A stretch of 64,000 nucleotides of DNA. Source: Gammaproteobacteria bacterium (GTDB lineage Bacteria > Pseudomonadota > Gammaproteobacteria > Pseudomonadales > Pseudohongiellaceae). A program made the position numbers and the translations under genes. The stretch lies in assembly GCA_030682575.1 (NCBI GenBank), contig JAUXNX010000003.1, positions 124,001 to 188,000 of the forward strand, written 5' to 3'. Positions within the stretch are counted from its first letter, which is position 1, and each line of letters begins with the position of its first letter. Under the pieces are notes generated by a model. The model was not told the origin of the DNA. It made no database searches and was given only the letters and a program-made list of their open reading frames with translations. Below, in pieces: positions 1 to 9,117 of this stretch.

Positions 1-118
1 ACAGAATGCGTAGTGGATTACTACAGTTTGCGGAGTAGAGCCTGAACCGATCGATTTTTAGTATATCGCCTCCCCCATCGTTCGGGGTAGTTCAACTTTT
101 ATCTACAAGGAAACCGAT

Positions 119-337
119 ATGCCGATTATCAATGTGAAGCTGATTGAAGGTGTTTTCTCCAGTGCGCAGAAGAAGACAATCATTGAAGACCTGACGGAAG
201 CGATGGTCGCCATCGAAGGCGAGAACCTGCGGGAGTTGACCTGGGTGTACATCGAGGAGATCAAGCAGGGCGACCTGGGAATTGGTGGAAAGACCTTGGG
301 CGCGAGTGATGTGCAGAAGGTGCAGCGGGGTCAGTAG
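119..337 (+). CDS. 4-oxalocrotonate tautomerase family protein
   Basis: 72 aa, starts MPIINVKLIEG with Pro immediately after Met as in tautomerase superfamily; AAGGA upstream. Confidence 0.85.
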   Translation: MPIINVKLIEGVFSSAQKKTIIEDLTEAMVAIEGENLRELTWVYIEEIKQGDLGIGGKTLGASDVQKVQRGQ

Positions 338-355
338 CTGTGAGACAAGCAGTTA

Positions 356-1210
356 TTAGGAATTTCTGGTAGCTGCTTCCGCTGTTACAAGACGAGACGT
401 TTCGACGTGCTCCAGCTTTCCGTCTTCATCCACATGCATGGCTGCAGCTTCAAGGAATTCGTTCTTCACGATCTCACGATCCGAAGCAGCCAGAAGATAC
501 AGATCATACATGTCCGAGAAGGAGGCCCAGAGCTCGTCAGGTGTCAATTGTCTGATGCGGGTGATCTCGGCGATCTCGATTTGTTTGAAGTCGGTCGCCA
601 GTAAAGACTGGATGCCATCGCAGGTGCGCACACGGCGATCACCGAACCTTACGTTGGAGTATTGCTCCAGGCGAGCGCAGCGTTTCAGTGCTTCAATATA
701 AGCGACGAATGCAGGAGTCTGCGATGGACGCCCTCCAACAATGGCTGCGAATACGCCGCCCGATTTCAGGACGCGTCGCACTTCCTTCAACACTATTTCC
801 ACTTCATCCATCAGCATCAATGCAAAGTGACACAAAACAAAGTGGTACGTGTCTGCAGGAACTGGAAGGCTCCGGGCGTTAGCGTGATGAAGTGTCGCTC
901 GGGTAGTGAGCCGAGCCGCCGCGATTGCGAGTTCGGAGGCGCACATGTCGACTCCGTGAAGAGTCATCTTGCTGTCATTGCGCTCGGCCAACATCGACAG
1001 AAGAAATCCATCGCCACACGCGAGATCCAGAATAAATCGCGGAGCGTTGTCTTGCGGAATAATGTTCGTGAGTATGGCGTAGGTGGAGGGAAATTCTCGG
1101 CCGCAATACTCCACTTGCAGGTTGCCGAGAGATCTGGAAGTCACGCCGGGATTGGTGCTGTGGAATTCGTTGAGGAAAGACTCGGTGGGTGACTGCTGCG
1201 TTTTCAGCAT
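356..1210 (-). CDS. class I SAM-dependent methyltransferase
   Basis: Motif I ILDLACGDGFLL, later VLKEVRRVLKSGGVFAAIVGG. Confidence 0.8.
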   Translation of the reverse strand: MLKTQQSPTESFLNEFHSTNPGVTSRSLGNLQVEYCGREFPSTYAILTNIIPQDNAPRFILDLACGDGFLLSMLAERNDSKMTLHGVDMCASELAIAAARLTTRATLHHANARSLPVPADTYHFVLCHFALMLMDEVEIVLKEVRRVLKSGGVFAAIVGGRPSQTPAFVAYIEALKRCARLEQYSNVRFGDRRVRTCDGIQSLLATDFKQIEIAEITRIRQLTPDELWASFSDMYDLYLLAASDREIVKNEFLEAAAMHVDEDGKLEHVETSRLVTAEAATRNS

Positions 1211-1339
1211 GTTGGAGTTCGCGTGAAATAGTTTTGTGCACTGCTTTTCCCTTTTTCAGATACACCACCGCTTGCGGGCAAGATAAAAGAGGACAAACAA
1301 GCCATTTCAGAATCGTCCGTTGCGTGAAGCGTCCTGTGA

Positions 1340-1954
1340 CTATTTCTTGATGTAGGCTTCCGTCACCGCTCTGACAGTCTGTCGCACACCCCTGGACATC
1401 GCACCGGAGGAAATCGTCGCTCCGGCAATGGCGTCAATATCACCGTTCCTGCCAATCGCGAATTTGTTGGTGGCCTTCATGCCAAGGAACTGGGCCACGT
1501 ACCACTTTTCATCGCTGAAGAAGTCGCCAATGATGTAGCGCAGGGACTCGCGGTGATATATCACCTCCAGCCCGACGATCACTCCTTCGAGATTCATCCC
1601 GATCAAGGTATCGACCGGCCCGTTATAACCGGAAGGCTCCGGCGGGAAGTCGGACGTGACAAAGGCATATCCGATCAGGACTTTCTCACCACTGGCAGGG
1701 TCGGTGCGATAGGCCTTGTACACCGGGGGCTCGCCTTCCTTTTCGGAGAAGCTGTCCGCGCCGGGCATGACCTGCTGGAGCAATCGCGGCGTAGTGTGGT
1801 CGGAGTTGGCAGCCTGAATGTCGACAAACAGCCCTGACTCGCCGAGAACGACTTCGATGAAATGACTGCCTCTGTCGAATCCCGCGACCAGCACGAGGAC
1901 GAAGGTGGCAGTAAGCACTTTAAGGGAGGACTTGTAGCGGCGTTGAAGTGTCAT
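1340..1954 (-). CDS. FMN-binding domain protein (NosR/RnfG-type), membrane-anchored or exported
   Basis: N-terminal hydrophobic segment; C-terminal DAIAGATISSGAM resembles the ApbE flavinylation motif (Dxx[S/A]GATxS). Confidence 0.75.
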   Translation of the reverse strand: MTLQRRYKSSLKVLTATFVLVLVAGFDRGSHFIEVVLGESGLFVDIQAANSDHTTPRLLQQVMPGADSFSEKEGEPPVYKAYRTDPASGEKVLIGYAFVTSDFPPEPSGYNGPVDTLIGMNLEGVIVGLEVIYHRESLRYIIGDFFSDEKWYVAQFLGMKATNKFAIGRNGDIDAIAGATISSGAMSRGVRQTVRAVTEAYIKK

Positions 1955-2113
1955 CTTGGTGTCCGATCTTGTGGCGTGTTCGAATTCGTTGGATTTGGTG
2001 GGGAAGCCCGGGACTTGGAGATTACAGGAGGGGTTGGGGTGGGGTCAACGAAGGGGGCACCAGACATGGACTGCTGACTGATAGATTTCCTTGCTGCACT
2101 CAATTTGAGTATT

Positions 2114-2818
2114 TCAGCCCTCCTGCATCAGCTCGCGTCGCAGCCTGCCGATGGCTCCCATGGGATTGAGGCCTTTGGGACACACCCAGGTACAATTTCC
2201 GATGGTGCGACAACGAAACAGACTGAAAGGATCCTCCAGGTCGTTCAGTCGCTCCATTCGGGCCTGATCACGGCTATCAAGAAGGAACCGTAACGACTGC
2301 AACAGCGCCGCCGGCCCCTGATATTGTTCTGGATTCCACCACCAGGAAGGGCATTGGGACGTGCAGCATCCACAGAGAATGCACTCATACAGTCCATCCA
2401 GTTTGGCGCGCTCCTCAGGGGACTGTCGTCGCTCGGTAGCAGGAGGCACATCATGGGTGATGAGCCAGGGCTTGATGCTTGCGTATTGCTCGAAGAAAAG
2501 CGTCTGATCCACCACCAGATCGCGAATCACCGGCATGCCCGGCAAGGGCCTGATGATCAACCTGTTGGATGTTCCGATAGCTTCACCAACAGGCTTGATG
2601 CAGGCCAGCCAGTTCTTGCCGTTGATATTCATGCCATCCGAACCGCAGACCCCCTCTCTGCATGAGCGCCGATACGCCAGCGTCGGATCTTTTTCTCGCA
2701 GGTACTCCAAGGCATCCAGAACCATCCGGTGACGGAATTCTTCTGGAAGTGAGACGTGCTGCATATACGGAGAAATATCGTGCTCGGGATGGTATCGATA
2801 GATCTCGGCGTTGATCAT
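2114..2818 (-). CDS. SdhB-like succinate dehydrogenase/fumarate reductase iron-sulfur protein, without adjacent sdhA/C/D
   Basis: CREGVCGSDGMNINGKNWLAC (2Fe-2S), CILCGCCTSQCPS (4Fe-4S), CRTIGNCTWVCPKGLNP (3Fe-4S); start chosen at the MINAEIYRYHPE Met (2818) with GAAGGAG upstream. Confidence 0.88.
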   Translation of the reverse strand: MINAEIYRYHPEHDISPYMQHVSLPEEFRHRMVLDALEYLREKDPTLAYRRSCREGVCGSDGMNINGKNWLACIKPVGEAIGTSNRLIIRPLPGMPVIRDLVVDQTLFFEQYASIKPWLITHDVPPATERRQSPEERAKLDGLYECILCGCCTSQCPSWWWNPEQYQGPAALLQSLRFLLDSRDQARMERLNDLEDPFSLFRCRTIGNCTWVCPKGLNPMGAIGRLRRELMQEG

Positions 2819-2834
2819 GATCTGCTGCTCCTTC

Positions 2835-3977
2835 TCAGTTGAACCGCAGAGGAAGCTCCGCAAGGCCGTTACCGGGATAGCGCGCGCGACGCGGAGCCTC
2901 GCCAGCAAGCTCAAAGCGCCTGGTCTTCGAGAGCAATTCCTCGATCGCGACCTTCATCTCAAGTCTGGCCAGAGAGGCTCCCTGACACAGATGGATGCCC
3001 TTGCCCCAAACCAGACCACCGTCGGTGCTCCGCTCAATATTGACTGCATTGGGCTCATCGAACGCGCGCGGATCGCGATTGGCAGAGATCCACATAAGCG
3101 TCAGGTGCTCTCCCTTGGGAATGGACCGCCCCTGGATCTTGACCTCCCGCATCGTGGTGCGTGGGTTGCAAACCAGCGGACCATCCACGCGCAGAATCTC
3201 CTCTATCGCTGCAGGAATCAGTGACGGATCGCTGCGCAGCCGATCCTGCAGTGCAGTTTCTTGAGCAAGGTGCAGGACAGCAATGCCCAGACCTGCCGCG
3301 ACAGTGCCATGCCCGGCCGTCCAGTTACGCAGGATGCTCACGATCTGATCGTCGTCCAGCAGCACACCCTCGACCTCGGTACTCAATAGTGCGTCTGTGG
3401 CGTCGGCCCCACGGCTTGGTGCAGCACGGTGCGCATCCAGATTGGCCTTGACCTGCTCAGAGAAGAGGCTGGCAAGAGACTTGCCAGCAATCGGATCCTT
3501 GTTGAAGGCCGCCTGCTGACTGCCATGTACCCAATCACCCAGACGCTCCCACTGTTGTTCGGGCCAACCGAGCAAGGCGCACAGTGTCTTCATCGCGTAT
3601 GGATTGATGAAGGATTCGATGAATTCGACTTCACCGCAGCACAGCAGCGCTTCAAGGTGAGCCGCTGCAATCGGGCGTGCAAGTGGCTCGACCTTCGCCA
3701 TGTGCTGACGATCAAAGTGGGGAGAAAGGGCTGCGCTGTAGCGGCCATGCACCGGCGGATCCATCCCGTTCGGAATGGCGAGGAACTGGGAGACATTGCT
3801 GTACGTTTGCGTATCGGCAAGAACTGCGACAACGTCCTCGTGACTGAACAGTGACCATCCCAGGAATTCGCTGTGTGCCACCGGGCATCGCTCTCGCATG
3901 TCGTCATACGCCTGACGCTGGTCCTGCAGAACTGATGCATCCAGGGGATTCCAATCATCTTCCGGGTCTTCGACCAT
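2835..3977 (-). CDS. cytochrome P450
   Basis: I-helix TAGHGTVAAG, ExxR motif EILR, heme loop VWGKGIHLCQG; AAGGAG upstream of ATG. Confidence 0.92.
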   Translation of the reverse strand: MVEDPEDDWNPLDASVLQDQRQAYDDMRERCPVAHSEFLGWSLFSHEDVVAVLADTQTYSNVSQFLAIPNGMDPPVHGRYSAALSPHFDRQHMAKVEPLARPIAAAHLEALLCCGEVEFIESFINPYAMKTLCALLGWPEQQWERLGDWVHGSQQAAFNKDPIAGKSLASLFSEQVKANLDAHRAAPSRGADATDALLSTEVEGVLLDDDQIVSILRNWTAGHGTVAAGLGIAVLHLAQETALQDRLRSDPSLIPAAIEEILRVDGPLVCNPRTTMREVKIQGRSIPKGEHLTLMWISANRDPRAFDEPNAVNIERSTDGGLVWGKGIHLCQGASLARLEMKVAIEELLSKTRRFELAGEAPRRARYPGNGLAELPLRFN

Positions 3978-4010
3978 TGCTCACTCCTTGCAATTATCGG
4001 AGTGAGCCAA

Positions 4011-4469
4011 CTATTGGCCGAGACTCATGATGGCGTCGAACACGATTTCTGTACCATCAAGCAGCAGGAGAATGTCCGAGTCCACCATGCCGTAGTGGTA
4101 ACCCGGCGCAGGGGCGCCCAGCAAATTGCGCAGCTCAACGGGCAACGCGCGATAAGAGACTTCCTGCTTCAACGGCTGACCCATCTGCCAGCGCTTTACC
4201 TGACCTGGGGGATTGCAGCCATTGTTCTTCTTCGCCAGACCGGGTGGGCAACGGCCTTGACGGCTCTCTTCCCTGAAGTAGTCGCGCACGGCGACTTTCT
4301 GATGATCGTCAAAGTGCTTTCGGCCCTCGTTGCGATCCTGCCTGCTCCCCTGACTGTCATTATCCTGATTGCCATGACCTGCGTTGGCGGCCATAAGTGG
4401 CCCGGATATCAACAGCCCGCCGGCAAGCAGGACGAGGATATATCGAGTACTGAATTTCGAAATTTTCAT
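4011..4469 (-). CDS. RcnB/CigR-like small exported protein
   Basis: Signal peptide, CPPGLAKKNNGCNPPGQVKRW, and C-terminal VDSDILLLLDGTEIVFDAI typical of RcnB/CigR-type proteins. Confidence 0.65.
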   Translation of the reverse strand: MKISKFSTRYILVLLAGGLLISGPLMAANAGHGNQDNDSQGSRQDRNEGRKHFDDHQKVAVRDYFREESRQGRCPPGLAKKNNGCNPPGQVKRWQMGQPLKQEVSYRALPVELRNLLGAPAPGYHYGMVDSDILLLLDGTEIVFDAIMSLGQ

Positions 4470-4685
4470 GGTGTCTCACTTTTTCTTGAGTGGTAGGTAC
4501 TGAGAACGCTCAGTTACGGCTCATCCTAGTCCAACTCAGCAGCAAGAACTGTGCGGAAAGGAACGCTGCCGGGCTGATCCGCACAATGAACCTGTGGAAT
4601 TGCTGATGGTGCAAACACCTGCGGCCGGACTTCGTGAATGCGGTGGCGGGGCAGGCGATTGTGGAACAGGGGGAATTACCAACAC

Positions 4686-5363
4686 TCACAGCAGCCACTT
4701 GAATGCCCCTTCCAGTTTTTCCACGGGATTGCTGTCGATGATTTGATCGTGAGCAACGATGACCCGCTCAACCGGCAGCGACAATATTGGTTCAACCGAT
4801 CGACGCAGCGCCTGCCTGTCCTTGGTGGCCAATTTCATTGTCCTGGACATTGCCAACCGTCCAGAGACCCCGAGAACCTTGGCGACAAATCCAGTCAGGC
4901 CCGCATTATCTGTGCCGAAGCAGAACAACAGATCGGTCAGCAGCAGAGTTCCGGTGGGTCGATGAAACCATATCGTTTCGTTAATGATCGGAAGTCCTTC
5001 GATGAACCAGCTTGGCAGTTCATCACTCCAGGGCGCCTGTTGTGGGATAACCGCAAAGGAATCCAGGTCTGGTCGTTTGGACGCCAAACCTGGCGCCACA
5101 AATCCATGAGCCTCAGGATAGGCATGCAGGAACAGCAAAAAGAACAGGTGATGGCCTTTGTTGGGAGCCACGACATACCGAACCTGCCCAATTTGCGACA
5201 GACTTGCCAACAGCGGAGGCGTTGGCGTGACAGGAGAGTGTACCCACAGAGATCCATCGCTCAGTCGGATGACTGTCATGCGCGTTGTAATGTGCAACGG
5301 ACCGAAGCGCAGCGGTTGTTGACTGAACCAAATGCGACCTTTAACCAGTTCATTCAAGAGCAT
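4686..5363 (-). CDS. DUF4336-like protein
   Basis: 225 aa; MTVIRLSDGSLWVHSPVTPTPPLLASL...VRYVVAPNKGHHLF resembles DUF4336 (metallo-hydrolase-like). Confidence 0.65.
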   Translation of the reverse strand: MLLNELVKGRIWFSQQPLRFGPLHITTRMTVIRLSDGSLWVHSPVTPTPPLLASLSQIGQVRYVVAPNKGHHLFFLLFLHAYPEAHGFVAPGLASKRPDLDSFAVIPQQAPWSDELPSWFIEGLPIINETIWFHRPTGTLLLTDLLFCFGTDNAGLTGFVAKVLGVSGRLAMSRTMKLATKDRQALRRSVEPILSLPVERVIVAHDQIIDSNPVEKLEGAFKWLL

Positions 5364-5476
5364 TGGATTTTTCCTCCCCTATGGGGTACTCCAGCCATTT
5401 GTCTTCCGAAACAAGTACAGCATCACGCTCAGCAGACACTCCCTTGGAGTGCGTGGACTGTCCTGTCGGTTGAGGA

Positions 5477-6238
5477 TTACAAGAACGGTCTCAGCATGGG
5501 TCGAGCGACGCTCAGCCAAGCCTCAGACTCCATCAGAAGTGTGCGTAGGAAAAACACGGCAAAGACCGCGAAACTGATGAGATAGACCTTGTGAATCTGC
5601 TTGCGTCGATACAGATCGAACGCCATTCCCAACAGCAGTGGTGATATCCATACAAAGAAGAACAGCAGCGGTGGCGCAAGTTCCATGCGGGCAACGGCAG
5701 CGAATACCAATGCGACGGTCGCCGCAAGCATCAGACGCTTGTGCGTCTCGCTCTGGCTGCGCTTTGCAACGGCTGCACCAAAGAATCCGGCAAACAGGAT
5801 CATGTCGCCCAATGGCAGAATCATGAATCCCGCAGCCTGATCAAGCGGCCAATTGCCCGACTGCACATGCAGTGCCGGAGCAACAAAACTGACCGCTGTA
5901 CCCAAAACCAGCACGACTGCACCATAAGCAATACCGAACTTGCCGACACGGCGATGGGCATCGACTTTGCTCTTCGCAACGAGCGTGACCTGCAGTGCCA
6001 ACAGCCCCATCCATCCCGTAAAAATCGCGCCATGCGCATGCATGATCAGTGGCCTCACAACCGGTTCGCCAAACACCAATGAGAAGTAACTGGGCCAGAA
6101 CCCAATCACCACCATCGCACACAGAACCACTGTAATACCCGTGTAAAAAGCACGCTCTATCGTGCGTCCGGTATTGACTTGACTGGAGGGATTTGCAGAA
6201 GAGGAGGCGTGTTGTCGAATCGAATTTGAAGTTTCCAT
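5477..6238 (-). CDS. multi-pass membrane protein of unknown function
   Basis: Several hydrophobic helices; HAHGAIFTGWMGLLALQVTLVAKSKVDAHRRVGKFG. Confidence 0.6.
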   Translation of the reverse strand: METSNSIRQHASSSANPSSQVNTGRTIERAFYTGITVVLCAMVVIGFWPSYFSLVFGEPVVRPLIMHAHGAIFTGWMGLLALQVTLVAKSKVDAHRRVGKFGIAYGAVVLVLGTAVSFVAPALHVQSGNWPLDQAAGFMILPLGDMILFAGFFGAAVAKRSQSETHKRLMLAATVALVFAAVARMELAPPLLFFFVWISPLLLGMAFDLYRRKQIHKVYLISFAVFAVFFLRTLLMESEAWLSVARPMLRPFL

Positions 6239-6361
6239 GGGATTCTCCTTGTTGTTATTTTTTACTGCCCTCCGAATATAACTCTTAAGTCAAGAATTGA
6301 GAAGCGCGAGCGCCCTGTTCTTGAGGTCCGATGAAATTACAAAGCGTGAGAGTCAATCAAT

Positions 6362-7582
6362 TCACTCTGAACTTGTTCCAGCATTGTTCTGTGATCGCTT
6401 GAACGGCAACCCCCCTTCCGCCCCCACCCTATACTCCTTGATGTACTCCCCCTCCCTCTCCAAAAACTCCCCAATCGCCGCATCAAACCGCGCATCCGCA
6501 ATCCAATGATTAGAATACGTAATGATCGGTTCAAATCCCCGCTGAATCTTGTGCTCCCCCTGCGCTCCTGAATCGAAACTCTGCAACCCCTCTTCTATGG
6601 CGTACTCAATGCCCTGGTAGTAACAAGTTTCAAAATGCAGAAACTGATACTCCTGCAGACAACCCCAGTAGCGGCCATAGAGTTTCTCGGAATCGCGAAA
6701 GCTGAGCGCAGCGGCGATGGGGCGCGCATCGAGTGTGGCGACGACGAGCAGGAGGTTGTCGGGCATCACGTCGCTCAGGCGCTGGAAGAATGCCTGGGTG
6801 AGGTAGCCCTGCTGGCCGCGGATCTGGTAGGTATTCTGGTAGAATCGGTAGAACTGTTGCCACATGGCTGGTGTGATGGCGTTTCCGCGGAAACGTGTGA
6901 ACTGGATGCCTGCGCTGTGGACGGCGTCGCGTTCCTTGCGCAGGTTCTTGCGCTTGCGGGAATTGAAGGTGGCGAGGAAGTCGTCGAACGTTTTGTAGCC
7001 TCGGTTGTACCAGTGGAACTGGCAGGCGATGCGTGGGCGCAGGCCTGCGTTGGTGAGGTGGTCGCTTTGCTGCTGGCCGGGGAAGAGGACGTGCCAGGTG
7101 CTGGCGCCGATGCGTCTGGCTTCTGCGATGACGGCCTGGGCGATGGCGTGGGTGATGTGTGCGTGGTCCTCGCTTTCGGCAATGAGCAGGCGTGGTCCGG
7201 TGCTGGGGGTGAAGGGGACGGATGTCAACAGTTTGGGGTAGTAGCGCATGCCGTGCTGGCGGTAGGCGTCAGCCCAGGACCAGTCGAACACGTATTCGCC
7301 GTAGGAGTGGTTCTTGATGTAGAGGGGCATGACGGCGACGAGTGTGTTGTTGCGGGTGACGGACAGGTGATGCGGTTGCCAGCCGGTGGCGGTGTCGGCG
7401 CAGCCGGTTTGTTCGAGCGCGAGGAGGAACTCGTGACGCAGGAAGGGGCTGGTGGTGTTGGTCGCTGAACTGTCAGAAGAGTTGTCGGGCGCGCTGCTTG
7501 CGAGGGCGTTCCAGTGATCGGCTCGGATGTCGGCGATGCTGGGGTGAAACCGGAATTCGTATGTTGCTGCCACTGCTTTCAC
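6362..7582 (-). CDS. FemAB/GNAT-like N-acyltransferase (COG3146/DUF482-like)
   Basis: SPFLRHEFLLALEQTGCA...YGRYWGCLQEYQFLHFETCYYQGIEYAIE...GAQGEHKIQRGFEP; GTG start at 7582 overlapping the upstream stop (GTGA). Confidence 0.8.
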   Translation of the reverse strand: MKAVAATYEFRFHPSIADIRADHWNALASSAPDNSSDSSATNTTSPFLRHEFLLALEQTGCADTATGWQPHHLSVTRNNTLVAVMPLYIKNHSYGEYVFDWSWADAYRQHGMRYYPKLLTSVPFTPSTGPRLLIAESEDHAHITHAIAQAVIAEARRIGASTWHVLFPGQQQSDHLTNAGLRPRIACQFHWYNRGYKTFDDFLATFNSRKRKNLRKERDAVHSAGIQFTRFRGNAITPAMWQQFYRFYQNTYQIRGQQGYLTQAFFQRLSDVMPDNLLLVVATLDARPIAAALSFRDSEKLYGRYWGCLQEYQFLHFETCYYQGIEYAIEEGLQSFDSGAQGEHKIQRGFEPIITYSNHWIADARFDAAIGEFLEREGEYIKEYRVGAEGGLPFKRSQNNAGTSSE

Positions 7583-8382
7583 CTGTTGCGGAATGGCTGC
7601 ATAAGCATGGCGCCCAGCCTTTGGTCCTTCTCCGTGCGAAAGTACTCGAGTCCGATGGTCATGCCAAGGTGTCCTTTCTCGGGCTGATCGCGATAGGTGC
7701 CAAACAGTCGATCCCACCACGGCAGATTGAAGCCGAAGTTGCTGTCGGTTTCCTGCCGGATGATGGAGTGATGCACGCGGTGCATGTCCGGCGTGACGAC
7801 GAGCAGGCGCAGGCAGCGATCCAGCCAAAGCGGCATGCGCACATTGCCGTGATTGAACATGGCGGTGGCGTTGAGCACGATCTCGAAGATGATCACGGCC
7901 AGCGGTGAGGCGCCGAGGGCCACTACCACCGCGATCTTGATGATCATAGACAGCAGTATCTCAATGGGATGGAAGCGCAGTGCGGTGGTGACGTCGAATT
8001 CCTGATCGGCGTGGTGCATGCGGTGCAGGCGCCAGAGCACAGGGACGGCGTGAAAGAGTCTATGCTGAAAGTATACGGCAGCGTCCAGTACCAGAACGGC
8101 CAGGATCAGCGCGAGCCAGCCTGGCACTGCCAGCAGGTTGAACAGACCCCAGCCCTGCTCCTGTGCATATATCGCGGCACCCACGGCGGCCAGGGGGAAT
8201 GCGAGTCGAACCACGGCAGTGTCCAGCAACACGACCAGCAGGTTGGCCGGCCAGCGTTTGGAGCGGCGCAACTGCTGTGGTCGTCGTTCGGCCAGCAACT
8301 CCCATGTCGCCATGACGAGCAACACGGCAAGAAAGATGACGAGTCTTGTCAGGGGTTCGTTGCTCAGCAACGATGTGTTCAC
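7579..8382 (-). CDS. sterol desaturase / fatty acid hydroxylase family protein
   Basis: His-box motifs HRLFH, HRMHH, HRVHHS and transmembrane helices; GTG start at 8382 overlaps upstream stop. Confidence 0.85.
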   Translation of the reverse strand: MNTSLLSNEPLTRLVIFLAVLLVMATWELLAERRPQQLRRSKRWPANLLVVLLDTAVVRLAFPLAAVGAAIYAQEQGWGLFNLLAVPGWLALILAVLVLDAAVYFQHRLFHAVPVLWRLHRMHHADQEFDVTTALRFHPIEILLSMIIKIAVVVALGASPLAVIIFEIVLNATAMFNHGNVRMPLWLDRCLRLLVVTPDMHRVHHSIIRQETDSNFGFNLPWWDRLFGTYRDQPEKGHLGMTIGLEYFRTEKDQRLGAMLMQPFRNR

Positions 8383-9053
8383 AGCCGCGCCTCGCCGTAC
8401 TGCACGGGCAGACCCGCGGCCTTCCATTCCGGAAAGCCTTCCTCGAAGCGTCGGACCCGATAGCCGAGGGTGCGCAGGCGTTTTGCCGCCTCGTGGGAGA
8501 GGACGCAGTAGGGGCCACGGCAGTAGGCGACGATCTCCTTGTCGCGGGGGAGCAGGATAAGCAGGTTTTCCAACTGGTCCAGGGGAATGTTGGTGGCACC
8601 GGTCAGGTGGCCTGCGGCATATTCCGACTCGGGGCGGACATCGAGCACCGCCATGTGTCCGCTCTCCAGTCCCGCCAGCAATTCACTGCGCGATACCGGC
8701 TTCATGACGTCATTGGAATCGTCGTCGCTGAACAGCCGCGCCAGCAGTCTTTCCATCTCTGCCAGATTGGTTTCTGCCACCTGCCGCAGCAGGTTTATCA
8801 AGATGATGATGCGTTCGTCGGTCAGGCGATAGAACATCTGTTTGCCATCCCGCCTCGCTGTCACCAGACCCGCCTTCCGCAGTTGCTGCAGATGCTGCGA
8901 GGCGTTGCCAACGGTCAGATCCGCCAGGCTGGCCAGTGTCTCCACTGATGCTTCGGCCTGGGCAAGGCGTTCCAGCAGGGCCAGACGGTTGCCGTTGGCC
9001 AGGCCATTGGCGACGAGGGCCAGGGTGTCGTGCAATTCCTTTTTGGTGGTCAT
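8379..9053 (-). CDS. ArsR-family regulator fused to a rhodanese domain
   Basis: N-terminal winged helix (LTVGNASQHLQQLRKAGLVTARRDGKQMFYRL); C-terminal rhodanese with VAYCRGPYCVLS. Confidence 0.9.
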   Translation of the reverse strand: MTTKKELHDTLALVANGLANGNRLALLERLAQAEASVETLASLADLTVGNASQHLQQLRKAGLVTARRDGKQMFYRLTDERIIILINLLRQVAETNLAEMERLLARLFSDDDSNDVMKPVSRSELLAGLESGHMAVLDVRPESEYAAGHLTGATNIPLDQLENLLILLPRDKEIVAYCRGPYCVLSHEAAKRLRTLGYRVRRFEEGFPEWKAAGLPVQYGEARL

Positions 9054-9117
9054 TGCCAGGTTCCTCGCGGATGGGATGAGTCCATCAAGCGGGATTGCGG
9101 TTTGATTTGAGCCATCA

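Noticed and set aside
4638-5585. 315-aa plus-strand ORF
   Set aside because: Antisense to the DUF4336-like gene and the end of the membrane-protein gene; Gln/Arg/Ser-rich with no domain signal.
6635-7468. 277-aa plus-strand ORF
   Set aside because: Antisense shadow of the FemAB-like gene with low-complexity G/V/D/E composition from GC-rich third positions.
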